Positions 54,363-62,789 of a stretch of 64,000 nucleotides of DNA are shown here, piece after piece. Under the pieces are notes generated by a model, which made no database searches, was not told where the DNA came from, and worked only from the letters and a program-made list of their open reading frames with translations. Source of the DNA: Bordetella trematum (GTDB taxonomy: Bacteria > Pseudomonadota > Gammaproteobacteria > Burkholderiales > Burkholderiaceae_B); contig NZ_FKBR01000012.1 in NCBI RefSeq assembly GCF_900078335.1, forward strand, positions 267,618 through 331,617, read 5' to 3'. The position numbers were made by a program, and so were the translations under genes. Each line of letters starts with the position of its first letter. Position 1 is the stretch's first letter.

Positions 54363-54977
54363 ATGACCGACACGATGTACTTCTATGACCCGCAAGGCCC
54401 GCATGGCCTGGCCCATGACCCCTTCAAGGCGATCATCGCGCCACGGGTGATCGCCTGGGTCTCCAGCCGCAGCGCCGCCGGCCAGTTCAATCTGGCCCCT
54501 TACAGCTTCTGCGGCGCCTTCTCCAACCAGCCCAAACTGATCGGCTTTTCCAGCGATGGCTGCAAGGACACCGTGCGCAATATCGAAGAAACCGGCGAGT
54601 TCACCTGGAACATGGTGTCGCGCGACATGCTCGATGCCATGAACGCGAGTTCGGCGCCGGTGGCGCACGGCGTCGATGAATTCACGCTCAGCGGCCTGCG
54701 GCATGCGCCCGGCCGCAGCATCAAGACGCCCTACGTGGCGGACACGCCGGTCGCCCTGGAGTGCCGGCTGGTGCAGATCATCCATCTGCATGACATGGAT
54801 GGGCAGCCGACCGCCAACCGCCTGGTGCTGGGCCAGGTGGTCGGCGTGCTGATCCAGCCGCGCTGCCTGCGTGATGGCCGCTTCGATCTGCAGGCCGCGC
54901 AACCGGTCATGCGCGCGGGTTATCGCGGCGACTACGCTGCCCTGGGCGAGATGTTCGAACTGCTGCGTCCCGCCTGA
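54363..54977 (+). CDS. Flavin reductase-like protein
   Basis: 204 aa. Split-barrel FMN-binding domain: DPFKAIIAPRVIAWVSSRSAAGQFNLAPYSFCGAFSNQPKLIGFSSDG, then DTVRNIEETGEFTWNMVS, typical of the DIM6/NTAB group that includes flavin reductases and FMN-binding proteins. It would supply reduced flavin or reduce a quinone in the cytoplasm. It is divergent from the flavin monooxygenase-led operon and may share its operator. Confidence 0.85.
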   Translation: MTDTMYFYDPQGPHGLAHDPFKAIIAPRVIAWVSSRSAAGQFNLAPYSFCGAFSNQPKLIGFSSDGCKDTVRNIEETGEFTWNMVSRDMLDAMNASSAPVAHGVDEFTLSGLRHAPGRSIKTPYVADTPVALECRLVQIIHLHDMDGQPTANRLVLGQVVGVLIQPRCLRDGRFDLQAAQPVMRAGYRGDYAALGEMFELLRPA

Positions 54978-54985
54978 GACGTCAG

Positions 54986-55014
54986 AGGCGGGCCGGCGGC
55001 GAACGCGCCGGCCC
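54986..55014. terminator. Hairpin between flavin reductase gene and ddh
   Basis: GCGGGCCGGCG-N7-CGCCGGCCCGC with perfect 11-base arms between two convergent stops. No T-run; likely bidirectional. Confidence 0.55.
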
Positions 55015-55035
55015 GCACTCGCATAACAGCCAGGC

Positions 55036-56034
55036 TTAGAGTAGCTCGGCGCGCAGTTGCTCGGCGCTCTTGGGCGACAGCAGGCCCGGCGGCACATCGA
55101 AGACCGTCTTGCAACCGACCTGACCCGCCTGGTGCAGGCGGTGCACGGCGCGGGCGTAGGCCACCAGCACGCTGGAGGTGAACTCGGGATTGCTTTCCAG
55201 CTGCAGGCTGTACTCGATGACCTGCTTGTTGCCATCAGTGGTATTGCCGCTGCGGATGACAAAGCCGCCGTGAGGCATGGCGGCGTGGTCGCGCGCCAGC
55301 GCTTCGGCGCTGATGAAGTTCACCGTCGTGTCGTACTGGTCGAAGTAGTGCGGCATGTTGACGATGGTCTCGCGCACCGTGTCGGCGTCGGCGCCGGCCT
55401 CCAGCACGACATAGCAATCGCGGCGGTGTTTCTCGCGCGTGCTCAGTTCCGGACGCACGCCGCTGCGCACGCGCTCGACCGCCTCGGGAACCGGAATCGT
55501 GTATTGGGCAGCGCCCGCCACGCCCGGAATGCGGCGGATGGCATCCGAGTGGCCCTGGCTCAGCCCCTTGCCCCAGAAGGTATAGGTGGCCCCGTCAGGC
55601 AGCAGCGCCTCGCCCATGACGCGGTTCAGCGAGAACATGCCCGGATCCCAGCCTGCCGAGATCAGGGCGGTCGTCTTGCCGGCCTGGGCGGCGGCATCCA
55701 CCGCGGCGAAATGCTCGGGGATGCGGGCGTGCGTATCGAAGCTGTCCACCAGGTTGAAACGCGCAGCCAGTTCCGGGCTCTGGCGCGGCAGGTCATCCTT
55801 GGAACCACCGCAGAGGATCAGCACGTCGATGCGGTCTGCGTGATCCGCCAGGCTGTCCATGCGATGCACCGGCACCGCTGCGCTCAGGGGTTTGAGCTGC
55901 GCCGGGTCGCGACGCGTATAGATGCCGGCCACCGTCAGGTCCGGATTGCGGGCGATTGCCGCCTCCACGCCCCGGCCCAGGTTGCCGTAGCCGACGATAC
56001 CGATGCGGATGCTGCCGTTGTGCTTGCGCTCCAT
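55036..56034 (-). CDS. ddh: Meso-diaminopimelate D-dehydrogenase
   Basis: 332 aa, normal length about 325. NADPH site IRIGIVGYGNLGRGVEAAIARNPD; substrate residues in DSFDTHARIPEHF and ISAGWDPGMFSLNR, and the central GKGLSQGHSDAIRRIPGV. It reductively aminates tetrahydrodipicolinate in one step to meso-DAP for lysine and peptidoglycan synthesis. ATG 56034 follows AAAGGCATC; open frame upstream has no family residues. It stands alone behind a strong terminator-like hairpin. Confidence 0.92.
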   Translation of the reverse strand: MERKHNGSIRIGIVGYGNLGRGVEAAIARNPDLTVAGIYTRRDPAQLKPLSAAVPVHRMDSLADHADRIDVLILCGGSKDDLPRQSPELAARFNLVDSFDTHARIPEHFAAVDAAAQAGKTTALISAGWDPGMFSLNRVMGEALLPDGATYTFWGKGLSQGHSDAIRRIPGVAGAAQYTIPVPEAVERVRSGVRPELSTREKHRRDCYVVLEAGADADTVRETIVNMPHYFDQYDTTVNFISAEALARDHAAMPHGGFVIRSGNTTDGNKQVIEYSLQLESNPEFTSSVLVAYARAVHRLHQAGQVGCKTVFDVPPGLLSPKSAEQLRAELL

Positions 56035-56074
56035 GCTGTAGATGCCTTTCTTCTCTGAGTTGAAAACATGAAAA

Positions 56075-56105
56075 ATGCCAGCGCTTGATCGACAAGCGCT
56101 GGCAT
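56075..56105 (-). terminator. Terminator or attenuator upstream of ddh
   Basis: Perfect 13-base arms (56075-56087, 56093-56105), loop of five, followed on the minus strand by TTTTT. It can end the esterase transcript. It is also only 40 bases before the ddh start, so the ddh promoter must be within or just beyond it. Confidence 0.8.
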
Positions 56106-56236
56106 CGTATTCCGTGGCCTGGCGCGTTCGGGACGCGACGCCTGCGCGGCGTGGCCGGCGCTGCGGCCATCCGGGCCGACCCCAAAGAGTAACGCAGACC
56201 GGCCCCGCCTGTCGTGCCCGGCAAGGCCGGCTTGCC

Positions 56237-57178
56237 TCAGGGCTGGCGCGCCACCTCAAGGGCACGGGCAAGCGACGCCCCCAGCATCTCGCCATGCCCG
56301 AATTGCGGAAAAACTTCATATGTGGCGTCGGCGCCGGCTGCCTTCAGGCCTTCGCCCATTTCCCGCACCGCCGCACGCGGATCGTCGGCGCCTGCGCCAG
56401 GCACCCCGCCGGGCGCGGGCCGGCCGGGCTCGCGCGGCTTGGTGCCCACCAGGATCGCCACCCGCTTGCCGGCGGCCTGGCGGGGATCGAAACGACGCCA
56501 CTCCTGCACCAGCACGCCGTCATGCCACCAGGCCGACGGATCGCCCACGATATAGCGCGCGAACGACTGCGGCTGCGTAAACAGCACGTGCAGCGCGAAC
56601 AACCCGCCATACGAATGCCCCCACAGATACTCCCGTGACGGGTCGATGTCCGCACGCTCGCGCGCCAGCGGCCTGACCCGGGCATTGAGCAGATCCAGAA
56701 ACTCATCCGCCCCGCCCCCGACCCGCTCGCGCACCACCGGCGCGGCCACGCGCTGGCCGTTCTGATAGACCGGCGGCGTGTAGTCATAGGCACGCGCCAC
56801 CACATCGTTGCGTGTCTGGACGTTGTAGCCCACCGCCACCAGCACCGGCGCCTCGCCCTGCCCCAGGCCGTTCAGGTCCTGATCGGTCAGGGTGGCCAGG
56901 GCGGCATTGCCATCCAGCATGTACAGCGCCGCCCGCCCCCCGGCCGGCGCCGCCTGCCGGGGAATGGCAAGCTGGATGCGGTACTGGCGCTTGCCATCGG
57001 CAGAGTCCAGCCGGTGGGTCTCGAACCGATAGACAGCCGAAGGCCGGTCAGCCACGGTTTCGCCCAGCGGCTGCATGCCGGGGCGCAGCGGCGCGGCGGG
57101 CGTCTGGGCCTGGACGAGGCCGCTCATCGCGCACGCCGCCAGGGCAAGGGGAAACCATCGGGAAAATAAGCGTGTCAT
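56237..57178 (-). CDS. Periplasmic siderophore-type alpha/beta hydrolase
   Basis: 313 aa with signal peptide from ATG 57178 (MTRLFSRWFPLALAAC...VQAQ). Catalytic Ser in WGHSYGGLFALHVLF, His in FPQFGHGEM near the end. The order RIQLAIPRQ..., ALYMLDGNAAL, YDYTPP matches IroE/BesA-type esterases that cut triserine-catecholate siderophores. It lies five bases after a broken TonB-receptor gene, as is common for siderophore systems. Function after loss of the receptor is uncertain. Confidence 0.82.
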   Translation of the reverse strand: MTRLFSRWFPLALAACAMSGLVQAQTPAAPLRPGMQPLGETVADRPSAVYRFETHRLDSADGKRQYRIQLAIPRQAAPAGGRAALYMLDGNAALATLTDQDLNGLGQGEAPVLVAVGYNVQTRNDVVARAYDYTPPVYQNGQRVAAPVVRERVGGGADEFLDLLNARVRPLARERADIDPSREYLWGHSYGGLFALHVLFTQPQSFARYIVGDPSAWWHDGVLVQEWRRFDPRQAAGKRVAILVGTKPREPGRPAPGGVPGAGADDPRAAVREMGEGLKAAGADATYEVFPQFGHGEMLGASLARALEVARQP

Positions 57179-57183
57179 GAGAT

Positions 57184-58068
57184 TCACCACGTGGAGTTCA
57201 TGTTGACTGAAACCAGGCGCCGCGCGCCGAAGCAGCAGCTGGCGCTGCCCGAGCAACTCGCGACATATTCCTTGCCCGTCAGGTTGCTCGCGTTCAGGGA
57301 GAGCTTCAGACCCTTGAGGGCCGGATTGAGATAGCTCATGTCATATCGAATCGCGGCATCGATCAGGTTGATCGACGGACTGCGATAAGCGTTGGCGGTG
57401 TCGCCATAGCTGCTGCCGATATGACGCAGCCCGGCGCCCAGGCTCAAGCCGGGCAGCACGCTTTGCGGCAGGCGATAGTCCACCCAGAGATTGTAGGTAC
57501 GGCGCGGCACGCGCAGCAGTTCCTTGCCCAGGTCGGTGCTGTTGCTCTTGGTGACCTTGCTGTCCATCCAGGTCGCAGAGGCCACCACGGTGACGTGTTC
57601 GCTGAGCGCCATATTGCCTTCCAGCTCCAGCCCGCGCACCCTTGCGGCGCCGGTCTGCACCGGGCACTGCCGGCCGTCGCACAAGTGCGTCGGATCCGGG
57701 TCCGGCGTCGTGATGTTCTTCTGTTTGATCTCATAGGCCGAGAGCGTCACCATGCTGCGCGAGCCGGCCGGCTGGTACTCGATGCCGATCTCCGCCTGCC
57801 TGCCTTCGGTCGGCTTGAAAGGCGTGTTGTAGTAATCCACGCCATTGACCGGCTCAAACGACGTGGCATAGCTGACATAGGGTGCCAGGCCGCTGTCGAA
57901 CAGGTACACCGCGCCGGCACGCCCGGTTGTCGCCTCGTCGCTGTAGCGCGTGCTGAGGCCAGTGGTGCGCAGCCGCGAATCGTCGTGCGACCAGTCGCGG
58001 CGCAGGCCCAGCGTCGCGGCCACCCGGTTCCGATCGGCAGGCGCCGGGCTGGGTTGCGGTTTCATCAT
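57184..58068 (-). pseudogene. TonB-dependent siderophore receptor, C-terminal half only
   Basis: 294 codons from ATG 58068. It contains only the second half of a receptor barrel: GLAPYVSYATSFEPVNGVDYYN, YQPAGSRSMVTLSAYEIKQKNI, RVRGLELEGNMALSEHV, ATWMDSKVTKSNSTDLGKEL, and a terminal VNMNSTW. The plug domain, TonB box and half of the barrel (around 400 residues) are missing. The ATG with its upstream region is joined straight to mid-barrel sequence (MMKPQPSPAPADRNR, then VAATLGLRRDW), which suggests an internal deletion. Not expected to work. Confidence 0.8.
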
Positions 58069-58084
58069 GGATATTCTGTTTTGC

Positions 58085-58106
58085 AAATAGGAATCAGAAT
58101 CAATTT
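58085..58106 (-). promoter_or_regulatory. Fur-box-like site before the broken receptor gene
   Basis: On the minus strand it reads ATTGATTCTGATTCCTATTT, resembling repeated NATWAT units of a Fur box. Position 17 bases before the start codon suits iron repression. Match is imperfect. Confidence 0.45.
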
Positions 58107-58157
58107 TAGCTTCTGCGTAAGACAGTAAGCAAAAGTCCCATCCGGTCTTTGCCATCA

Positions 58158-58175
58158 ATTAGTCAATTTGCTAAT
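58158..58175. promoter_or_regulatory. ArsR-type operator ATTAG-N8-CTAAT
   Basis: Inverted repeat nine bases before the arsR-like start. A related AT-rich site with TTAGCTAA is found at 58536-58543 ahead of the transporter gene. Confidence 0.5.
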
Positions 58176-58184
58176 CTTCATCTT

Positions 58185-58481
58185 ATGAATCCGATCCTAG
58201 CCAAGGCCATGGCCCTGGCCAACCCCAATCGCCTGCATATCCTGACGATCCTGGCCCATCCCGGGCGTCACTTCGGGCCTGGCCAGTTCGATGAGAGCGA
58301 GGGTGTCTGCGGGCTTTACATCGCCGACAAACTGGGAATCTCCGCGGCCACCGCCTCGGCGCACCTGAAGCAGCTGGTGCAGGCGGGCTTCCTGAGTTCG
58401 GTACGCATCGGGAAGTTCACCTACTTCAAACGCCTTCCCTCGGCCATGGACGACTTCGCCGACGCCATACGCAAACTTTGA
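58185..58481 (+). CDS. ArsR-family transcriptional regulator
   Basis: 98 aa from ATG 58185. Winged helix ALANPNRLHILTILAHPG...LYIADKLGISAATASAHLKQLVQAGFLSSVRIGKFTYFKRL. No Cys pair (CxC) for metal binding in the recognition helix; a single Cys is in EGVCGLYI. So it is likely to respond to something other than arsenic. Overlapped by the start region of the MFS gene and probably represses both. Confidence 0.85.
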   Translation: MNPILAKAMALANPNRLHILTILAHPGRHFGPGQFDESEGVCGLYIADKLGISAATASAHLKQLVQAGFLSSVRIGKFTYFKRLPSAMDDFADAIRKL

Positions 58482-58535
58482 GAGGTGTCGACCAGGCCTC
58501 ATATCCTGCTTTTTTTCAGCCAAACAATTCGTTAT

Positions 58536-58543
58536 TTAGCTAA
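58536..58543. promoter_or_regulatory. TTAGCTAA site before the MFS gene
   Basis: Eight-base palindrome within ATTTAGCTAATCG, sharing TAG...CTAAT elements with the arsR operator. May be a second ArsR site controlling the transporter. Confidence 0.4.
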
Positions 58544-58604
58544 TCGTCTAACAACCCGAGCGCCAGCGGAGACGCCGTCCACGGCCACCCGCAGCCTGCC
58601 CACC

Positions 58605-59774
58605 ATGCGCAACCCGACAAGCATTTTCCTGCTCTCTTTCATCAGCTTTCTCATCGGCGTGGCCGAGTACGTCGTCGCCGGCATCCTCGACCAGATCTCG
58701 CGCGACCTGCAATTGCCCATCCCCATCGTCGGGCAACTGATCACGGTCTTTTCCATCGCCTTTGCCATCGGTACGCCCATCGTCATCACCCTGACCGCGC
58801 GCATGGACCGCAAGCGCCTGCTGGCAGGCTCGATGCTGGTGTTCGCCTTCGCCAATCTGATCATGCTGGCCCTCGGCGGCTATGGCCCCCTGAACTTCGC
58901 GCGCGCGCTTTCCGGCCTGAGCGGCGGCGTGATGGAAGTATTGCTGCTGACGCTGGCGGCCCGCCTGGCGCCTGAGGGCAAGAAGGCGGGCGCGATCGCC
59001 ATGGTCGTCATGGGTTTCAGCGCCGCGCTCGTGATCGGCGTGCCGCTGGGCCGGGTAGTGGCCGCCTGGATGAACTGGCGCCTGGTCTTTGCCGGGCTGG
59101 GGCTGCTGACGCTTGCCGCCCTCATCCCGGTGGCGCGGCTGCTCCCGCACACGCAGGGCGAGGCGGGCATGCCACTGCACCAACAGCTCGGCCTGATCCT
59201 GCGCCCGCACATCATGACGGTGTACGCAATGACCTTCTTCTGGATCAGCGCCTTCTCCATCATGTATTCCTACATCTCGCCCTACCTCGCCACCGTGACC
59301 GGCATGACCGTCGGCCAGATCAGCCTGATGCTGCTGGCCTGCGGCCTGGCCAGCATCGCCGGCTCCCAGCTGGGCGGCCGTTATACCGACAGGGCCGGCG
59401 ATGCCCGCACGCTTTTCGTCGGCTTCACCGCGCATGGCCTGACCCTGGCGCTTTGCTTCCTGGCGGGCCACGTGGCCTGGGCCATGTATGCCCTGCTGCT
59501 TGCCTGGTCGATCACTGCCTGGTCATCCGGCCCGGCGCTGCAGTTCCGCCTCATCAGCCTGACTCCGCGCTCGACCAGCATCATCTTCAGCTTCTATACG
59601 TCGATGATTCAACTGGGCATGGCCGCCGGCGCCATTGCGGGGGCCATGGTGATTCAGGCCGGATCGCTTGCGCTACTGCCGGCGGTCGGCGCCGCGAGCC
59701 TGCTGGTCTCGTTGCTGCTGCTGCCTCTCGTGGGCGGCGTCGGCCGTTGCGCGCCCTGCACGCCCCGGTTGTAG
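58605..59774 (+). CDS. MFS efflux transporter (DHA1 type)
   Basis: 389 aa, 12 membrane helices. Begins MRNPTSIFLLSFISFLIGVAEYVVAGILDQI, with the GVAEYVVAG pattern of AraJ/sugar-efflux proteins; motif A-like loop TARMDRKRLLAGSML and second loop GGRYTDRAGDARTL. The frame opens at 58485, but the first 40 codons lack family features and overlap a likely operator. Encoded just after the ArsR regulator, probably exporting the compound that the regulator senses. Confidence 0.8.
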   Translation: MRNPTSIFLLSFISFLIGVAEYVVAGILDQISRDLQLPIPIVGQLITVFSIAFAIGTPIVITLTARMDRKRLLAGSMLVFAFANLIMLALGGYGPLNFARALSGLSGGVMEVLLLTLAARLAPEGKKAGAIAMVVMGFSAALVIGVPLGRVVAAWMNWRLVFAGLGLLTLAALIPVARLLPHTQGEAGMPLHQQLGLILRPHIMTVYAMTFFWISAFSIMYSYISPYLATVTGMTVGQISLMLLACGLASIAGSQLGGRYTDRAGDARTLFVGFTAHGLTLALCFLAGHVAWAMYALLLAWSITAWSSGPALQFRLISLTPRSTSIIFSFYTSMIQLGMAAGAIAGAMVIQAGSLALLPAVGAASLLVSLLLLPLVGGVGRCAPCTPRL

Positions 59775-59887
59775 ATCACGCGGCCGACTGCCTGCCGGGA
59801 TACAGCCGGCAGCGTCCCCAGCCCTGGCCTTCAACGCCTGTTCCTGTCGTCCCCAACCATCACTCTGGTCTCTTCAGCCCAATCTCG

Positions 59888-59900
59888 ACATAGGACATCC
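59888..59900 (+). promoter_or_regulatory. ACATAGGACATCC, copy 1
   Basis: First copy of a 13-base direct repeat; holds TAGGA-CA-TCC, most of a palindromic operator. The second copy starts exactly 130 bases on. Confidence 0.5.
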
Positions 59901-60017
59901 CATCTGAAAGTTCATTGATACCGGTAGCAAAAAAGCCGATTCTTGCCCACAGAATCCGGGAAATCACCTAGAACAACCTCACTTGCTGCCGCCAGCTGAA
60001 TTCTCTTAGACTTCCAT

Positions 60018-60030
60018 ACATAGGACATCC
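60018..60030 (+). promoter_or_regulatory. ACATAGGACATCC, copy 2
   Basis: Here followed by TA, giving the full TAGGA-CA-TCCTA dyad. It lies 106 bases before the amidase start. GntR/FCD regulators often bind such short dyads. Confidence 0.55.
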
Positions 60031-60135
60031 TACAAGCTAGAGATCGAGATAACCGTAAAAGAGAGACAAGCACGTCCGACGCGCCTTCACTGGCACGAAC
60101 AAGGCCGATGCAGGCGCTCTCCGCACCAGGCCGCC

Positions 60136-61479
60136 ATGCAGGATCATCACGTGCAACGCCGCTTTGCCGACATCCGCCACGACTTCGAGCGTGGTCATCT
60201 GACGCCGCGCGCCTATCTCGAAGAACAGATCGCGCGCATCGCCAGCTCTTCGTTGCGGGCCTTCTGCGCCACAGCCTTCGATGAGGCGCGGCAAGCCGCG
60301 GATGCTTCCACCCAGCGGTACCGGCACGGGCAAGCGCTGGGGCCCTGCGATGGCATGCCGGTGGGCATCAAGGACGTGATCGACACCGCCGACATGGCCA
60401 CCGAATACCACAGCCGCTTGTTCAAAGGCCATCGCCCCCGCATCGACGCCCTGTGCGTTTCGGCGCTGCGGCGCGGCGGCGCGCTCGTTGTCGGCAAGAC
60501 GGCCACGACCGAGTTCGCCATCGGCGCGGCCACCGAGACCGTCAACCCGCATGACGCCGCCCACACGCCGGGAGGCTCCTCGTCCGGCGCCGGCGCGGCC
60601 GTCGCCGCAGGCCTGGTTCCCGCCAGTCTGGCCACCCAGACCCAGGGCTCGATTCTCAGGCCGGCCAGCTACTGCGGCGCGGTCGGGTTCAAGCCGACCT
60701 GGGGCGCGCTATCGCTGGCGGGCGTGCATCCGGCCGCTGCGTCGCAGGATCATCTGGGGGTCATCGCCGATTCCGTGCAGACCGCCTGGGACATCCTGAA
60801 CGAAATCGGCTGCGATCGCGCCAACGCCACCCACGGCGCCCATTGGCCTGCGCTGCCCGCGCTGATGGCCGTGCCGCCAAGCAGCATCCGGGCCGGCATC
60901 CTGCGCACCCCGCATCTGGCCGAGCTTCCGGATGGCGCGTTGCAGGCCTTCGACGATGCCCTGCGACGCCTGTCCGGCCGGGGAGTCGCGCTGATCGAAC
61001 TCAGCGGCACCCCCACCGGCATGGCCATTGCGCCCAGTTTCAAGGCGATTCCGGAACTGTCGCGCCGTGTCCTGGCCTTTGAGCTGGCGCACCCGTTTCA
61101 ACAATACGGCCAACGCTATCCCGACAGGATCGGCCACCGTGTCAAATCCTGGATCCAGGAGTCATACACCGTCAGCGCAGCCGACTACGACAAGGCCAAA
61201 CGTCAACGCGCCCACGCGCTACGCCTGATCGAAGACCTGAAAGCCCACGTGGACGTGCTCCTGCTGCCGGCGTCTTCCGGCTGCGCGCCGCGCGGCCTGG
61301 CCGATACCGGCTCGCGATCGCTGCAAACCTATGCCTCCTTCCTGGGGCTGCCGGCCTGCTCGCTGCCCCTCATGCGGGTTGATGGCCTGCCCTTCGGCCT
61401 GCAGCTCATCGGCTTCAGCGGGGAGGACCACCGGCTTGCCTCGATGGCGCAGGCCCTGATGGGCGGGAGCCCCCCTTGA
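60136..61479 (+). CDS. Amidase signature family hydrolase
   Basis: 447 aa. The Ser-cis-Ser-Lys triad is visible: Lys in MPVGIKDVIDTADM (about residue 78), the cis-Ser in TPGGSSSGAGAAVAAG (about 150) and the nucleophile Ser in TQTQGSILRPASYCGAVGFKPT (about 175). It hydrolyses an amide to acid and ammonia in the cytoplasm. First gene of a cluster with a CoA-transferase, GntR regulator and crotonase, so the acid released may then be converted to its CoA ester. Confidence 0.88.
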   Translation: MQDHHVQRRFADIRHDFERGHLTPRAYLEEQIARIASSSLRAFCATAFDEARQAADASTQRYRHGQALGPCDGMPVGIKDVIDTADMATEYHSRLFKGHRPRIDALCVSALRRGGALVVGKTATTEFAIGAATETVNPHDAAHTPGGSSSGAGAAVAAGLVPASLATQTQGSILRPASYCGAVGFKPTWGALSLAGVHPAAASQDHLGVIADSVQTAWDILNEIGCDRANATHGAHWPALPALMAVPPSSIRAGILRTPHLAELPDGALQAFDDALRRLSGRGVALIELSGTPTGMAIAPSFKAIPELSRRVLAFELAHPFQQYGQRYPDRIGHRVKSWIQESYTVSAADYDKAKRQRAHALRLIEDLKAHVDVLLLPASSGCAPRGLADTGSRSLQTYASFLGLPACSLPLMRVDGLPFGLQLIGFSGEDHRLASMAQALMGGSPP

Positions 61480-61591
61480 TGGCCCGATGACCGGCGCCCG
61501 CGCCACGCGCCGCGCCCCGTGCGGGCGCATGACACCCAACCATGAATCAGGCGGGGCCCCAGCCGGCCTTGCACAGCAGGAGAGACAAACC

Positions 61592-62773
61592 ATGAGTTCC
61601 GGCCCTTTGAGCAGATTTACCGTGCTGGATCTGACCCTGGTGCGTTCCGGCCCGGCGGCAGTGCGTCAGCTGTCTGATTGGGGCGCGTCCGTGATCAAGA
61701 TCGAGCAGCCCTCGAATGAGCCGGACGACAAACCGGGCGGATCGGCCCAGTTTGCGGATTACCAGAACACCCATCGCAACAAACAATCCATCTCGCTGAA
61801 CCTGAAACACCCGCAGGGCCTGGCGCTCTTCTATGACCTGGTCCGCGATGCCGATGTCGTCATCGAGAACTACCGTCCCGACGTCAAGCAAAAGCTGAAG
61901 ATCGATTACGAGACGCTGGCGGCGATCAACCCGCGCATCGTCCTGGCCAGCGTATCGGGCTTCGGCCAGACCGGCCCTTACCGGGAGCGCCCCGGCCTGG
62001 ACCAGATTGCCCAAGGGCTGGCCGGCCTGATGTCCGTCACGGGCGAACCCGGGCGGGGCCCGATGCGCGCCGGCATCCCCGTCGCTGACCTCACTGCCGG
62101 CCTGTTCTGCGCCATCGGCACCCTGGTGGCCCTGCTGGATCGCGAACGCACCGGCCGCGGACAATGGGTCCATACGTCGCTGCTGCAGGCGCAGCTGTGG
62201 ATGATGGACTTCCAGGCCATCCGCTGGCTCATCAACGGCGAAGTCCCCGGGCAGAGCGGCAACGACCATCCGACCAGCAGCCCGACCGGCGTCTTCAGCA
62301 CCCAGGATGGCCATATCAACATCGCGGCCATGGGCAACGCCATCTTCGCCCGCCTGTGCGATGTGCTGGACCTGACCGAGCTGAAGACAGACGAGCGCTT
62401 CATCTCGGTGATTTCCCGCGCCAGGCACCGCGCTGCCCTGAACCAGGCCATCAACGAAAAGACCCGCTGCCGCCCGACGCAAGCCTGGATCGACCGGCTC
62501 AATGAGGCCGGCGTTCCCTGTGGCCCCATCCTCGACATGGAGCATGTGTTCGAGGATCCGCAGGTCCAGGCGCTGGGCGTGACCCGAACGGTGACCCATC
62601 CCGACGAGGGCGAGATCCAGGTGCTCGGTCCGGCCTTCGCACTCAGCGCGCACGAAAGCAAGGACTACACGGTCGCGCCGCGGCGCGGCGACGACAACGA
62701 GGCGATCTACCAGGGACGCCTTGGCCTCAGCTCGGATACATTGCGCAGGTTGAAAAGCGACGGTGTTATCTGA
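61592..62773 (+). CDS. CaiB/BaiF family III CoA-transferase
   Basis: 393 aa from ATG 61592 with GCAGGAGAGAC upstream. N-terminus SRFTVLDLTLVRSGPAAVRQLSDWGASVIKIEQPSNEPDD; catalytic Asp in GPMRAGIPVADLTAGLFCAIGTLVALLDRERTGRGQWV. Many relatives have PGA in the first helix; here VRSGPAAVRQ. It makes the CoA ester of an organic acid, likely that produced by the amidase, before attack by the crotonase encoded downstream. Confidence 0.9.
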   Translation: MSSGPLSRFTVLDLTLVRSGPAAVRQLSDWGASVIKIEQPSNEPDDKPGGSAQFADYQNTHRNKQSISLNLKHPQGLALFYDLVRDADVVIENYRPDVKQKLKIDYETLAAINPRIVLASVSGFGQTGPYRERPGLDQIAQGLAGLMSVTGEPGRGPMRAGIPVADLTAGLFCAIGTLVALLDRERTGRGQWVHTSLLQAQLWMMDFQAIRWLINGEVPGQSGNDHPTSSPTGVFSTQDGHINIAAMGNAIFARLCDVLDLTELKTDERFISVISRARHRAALNQAINEKTRCRPTQAWIDRLNEAGVPCGPILDMEHVFEDPQVQALGVTRTVTHPDEGEIQVLGPAFALSAHESKDYTVAPRRGDDNEAIYQGRLGLSSDTLRRLKSDGVI

Positions 62774-62789
62774 CCCAAAGGAGCCAATC

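Larger units (their letters stand above)
59775..60135. other. Promoter region of the amidase cluster
   Basis: 361 bases without a gene. The notable content is the repeated ACATAGGACATCC element; the section between is AT-richer than the surroundings (about 59900-60060), as expected for promoters. Confidence 0.5.
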
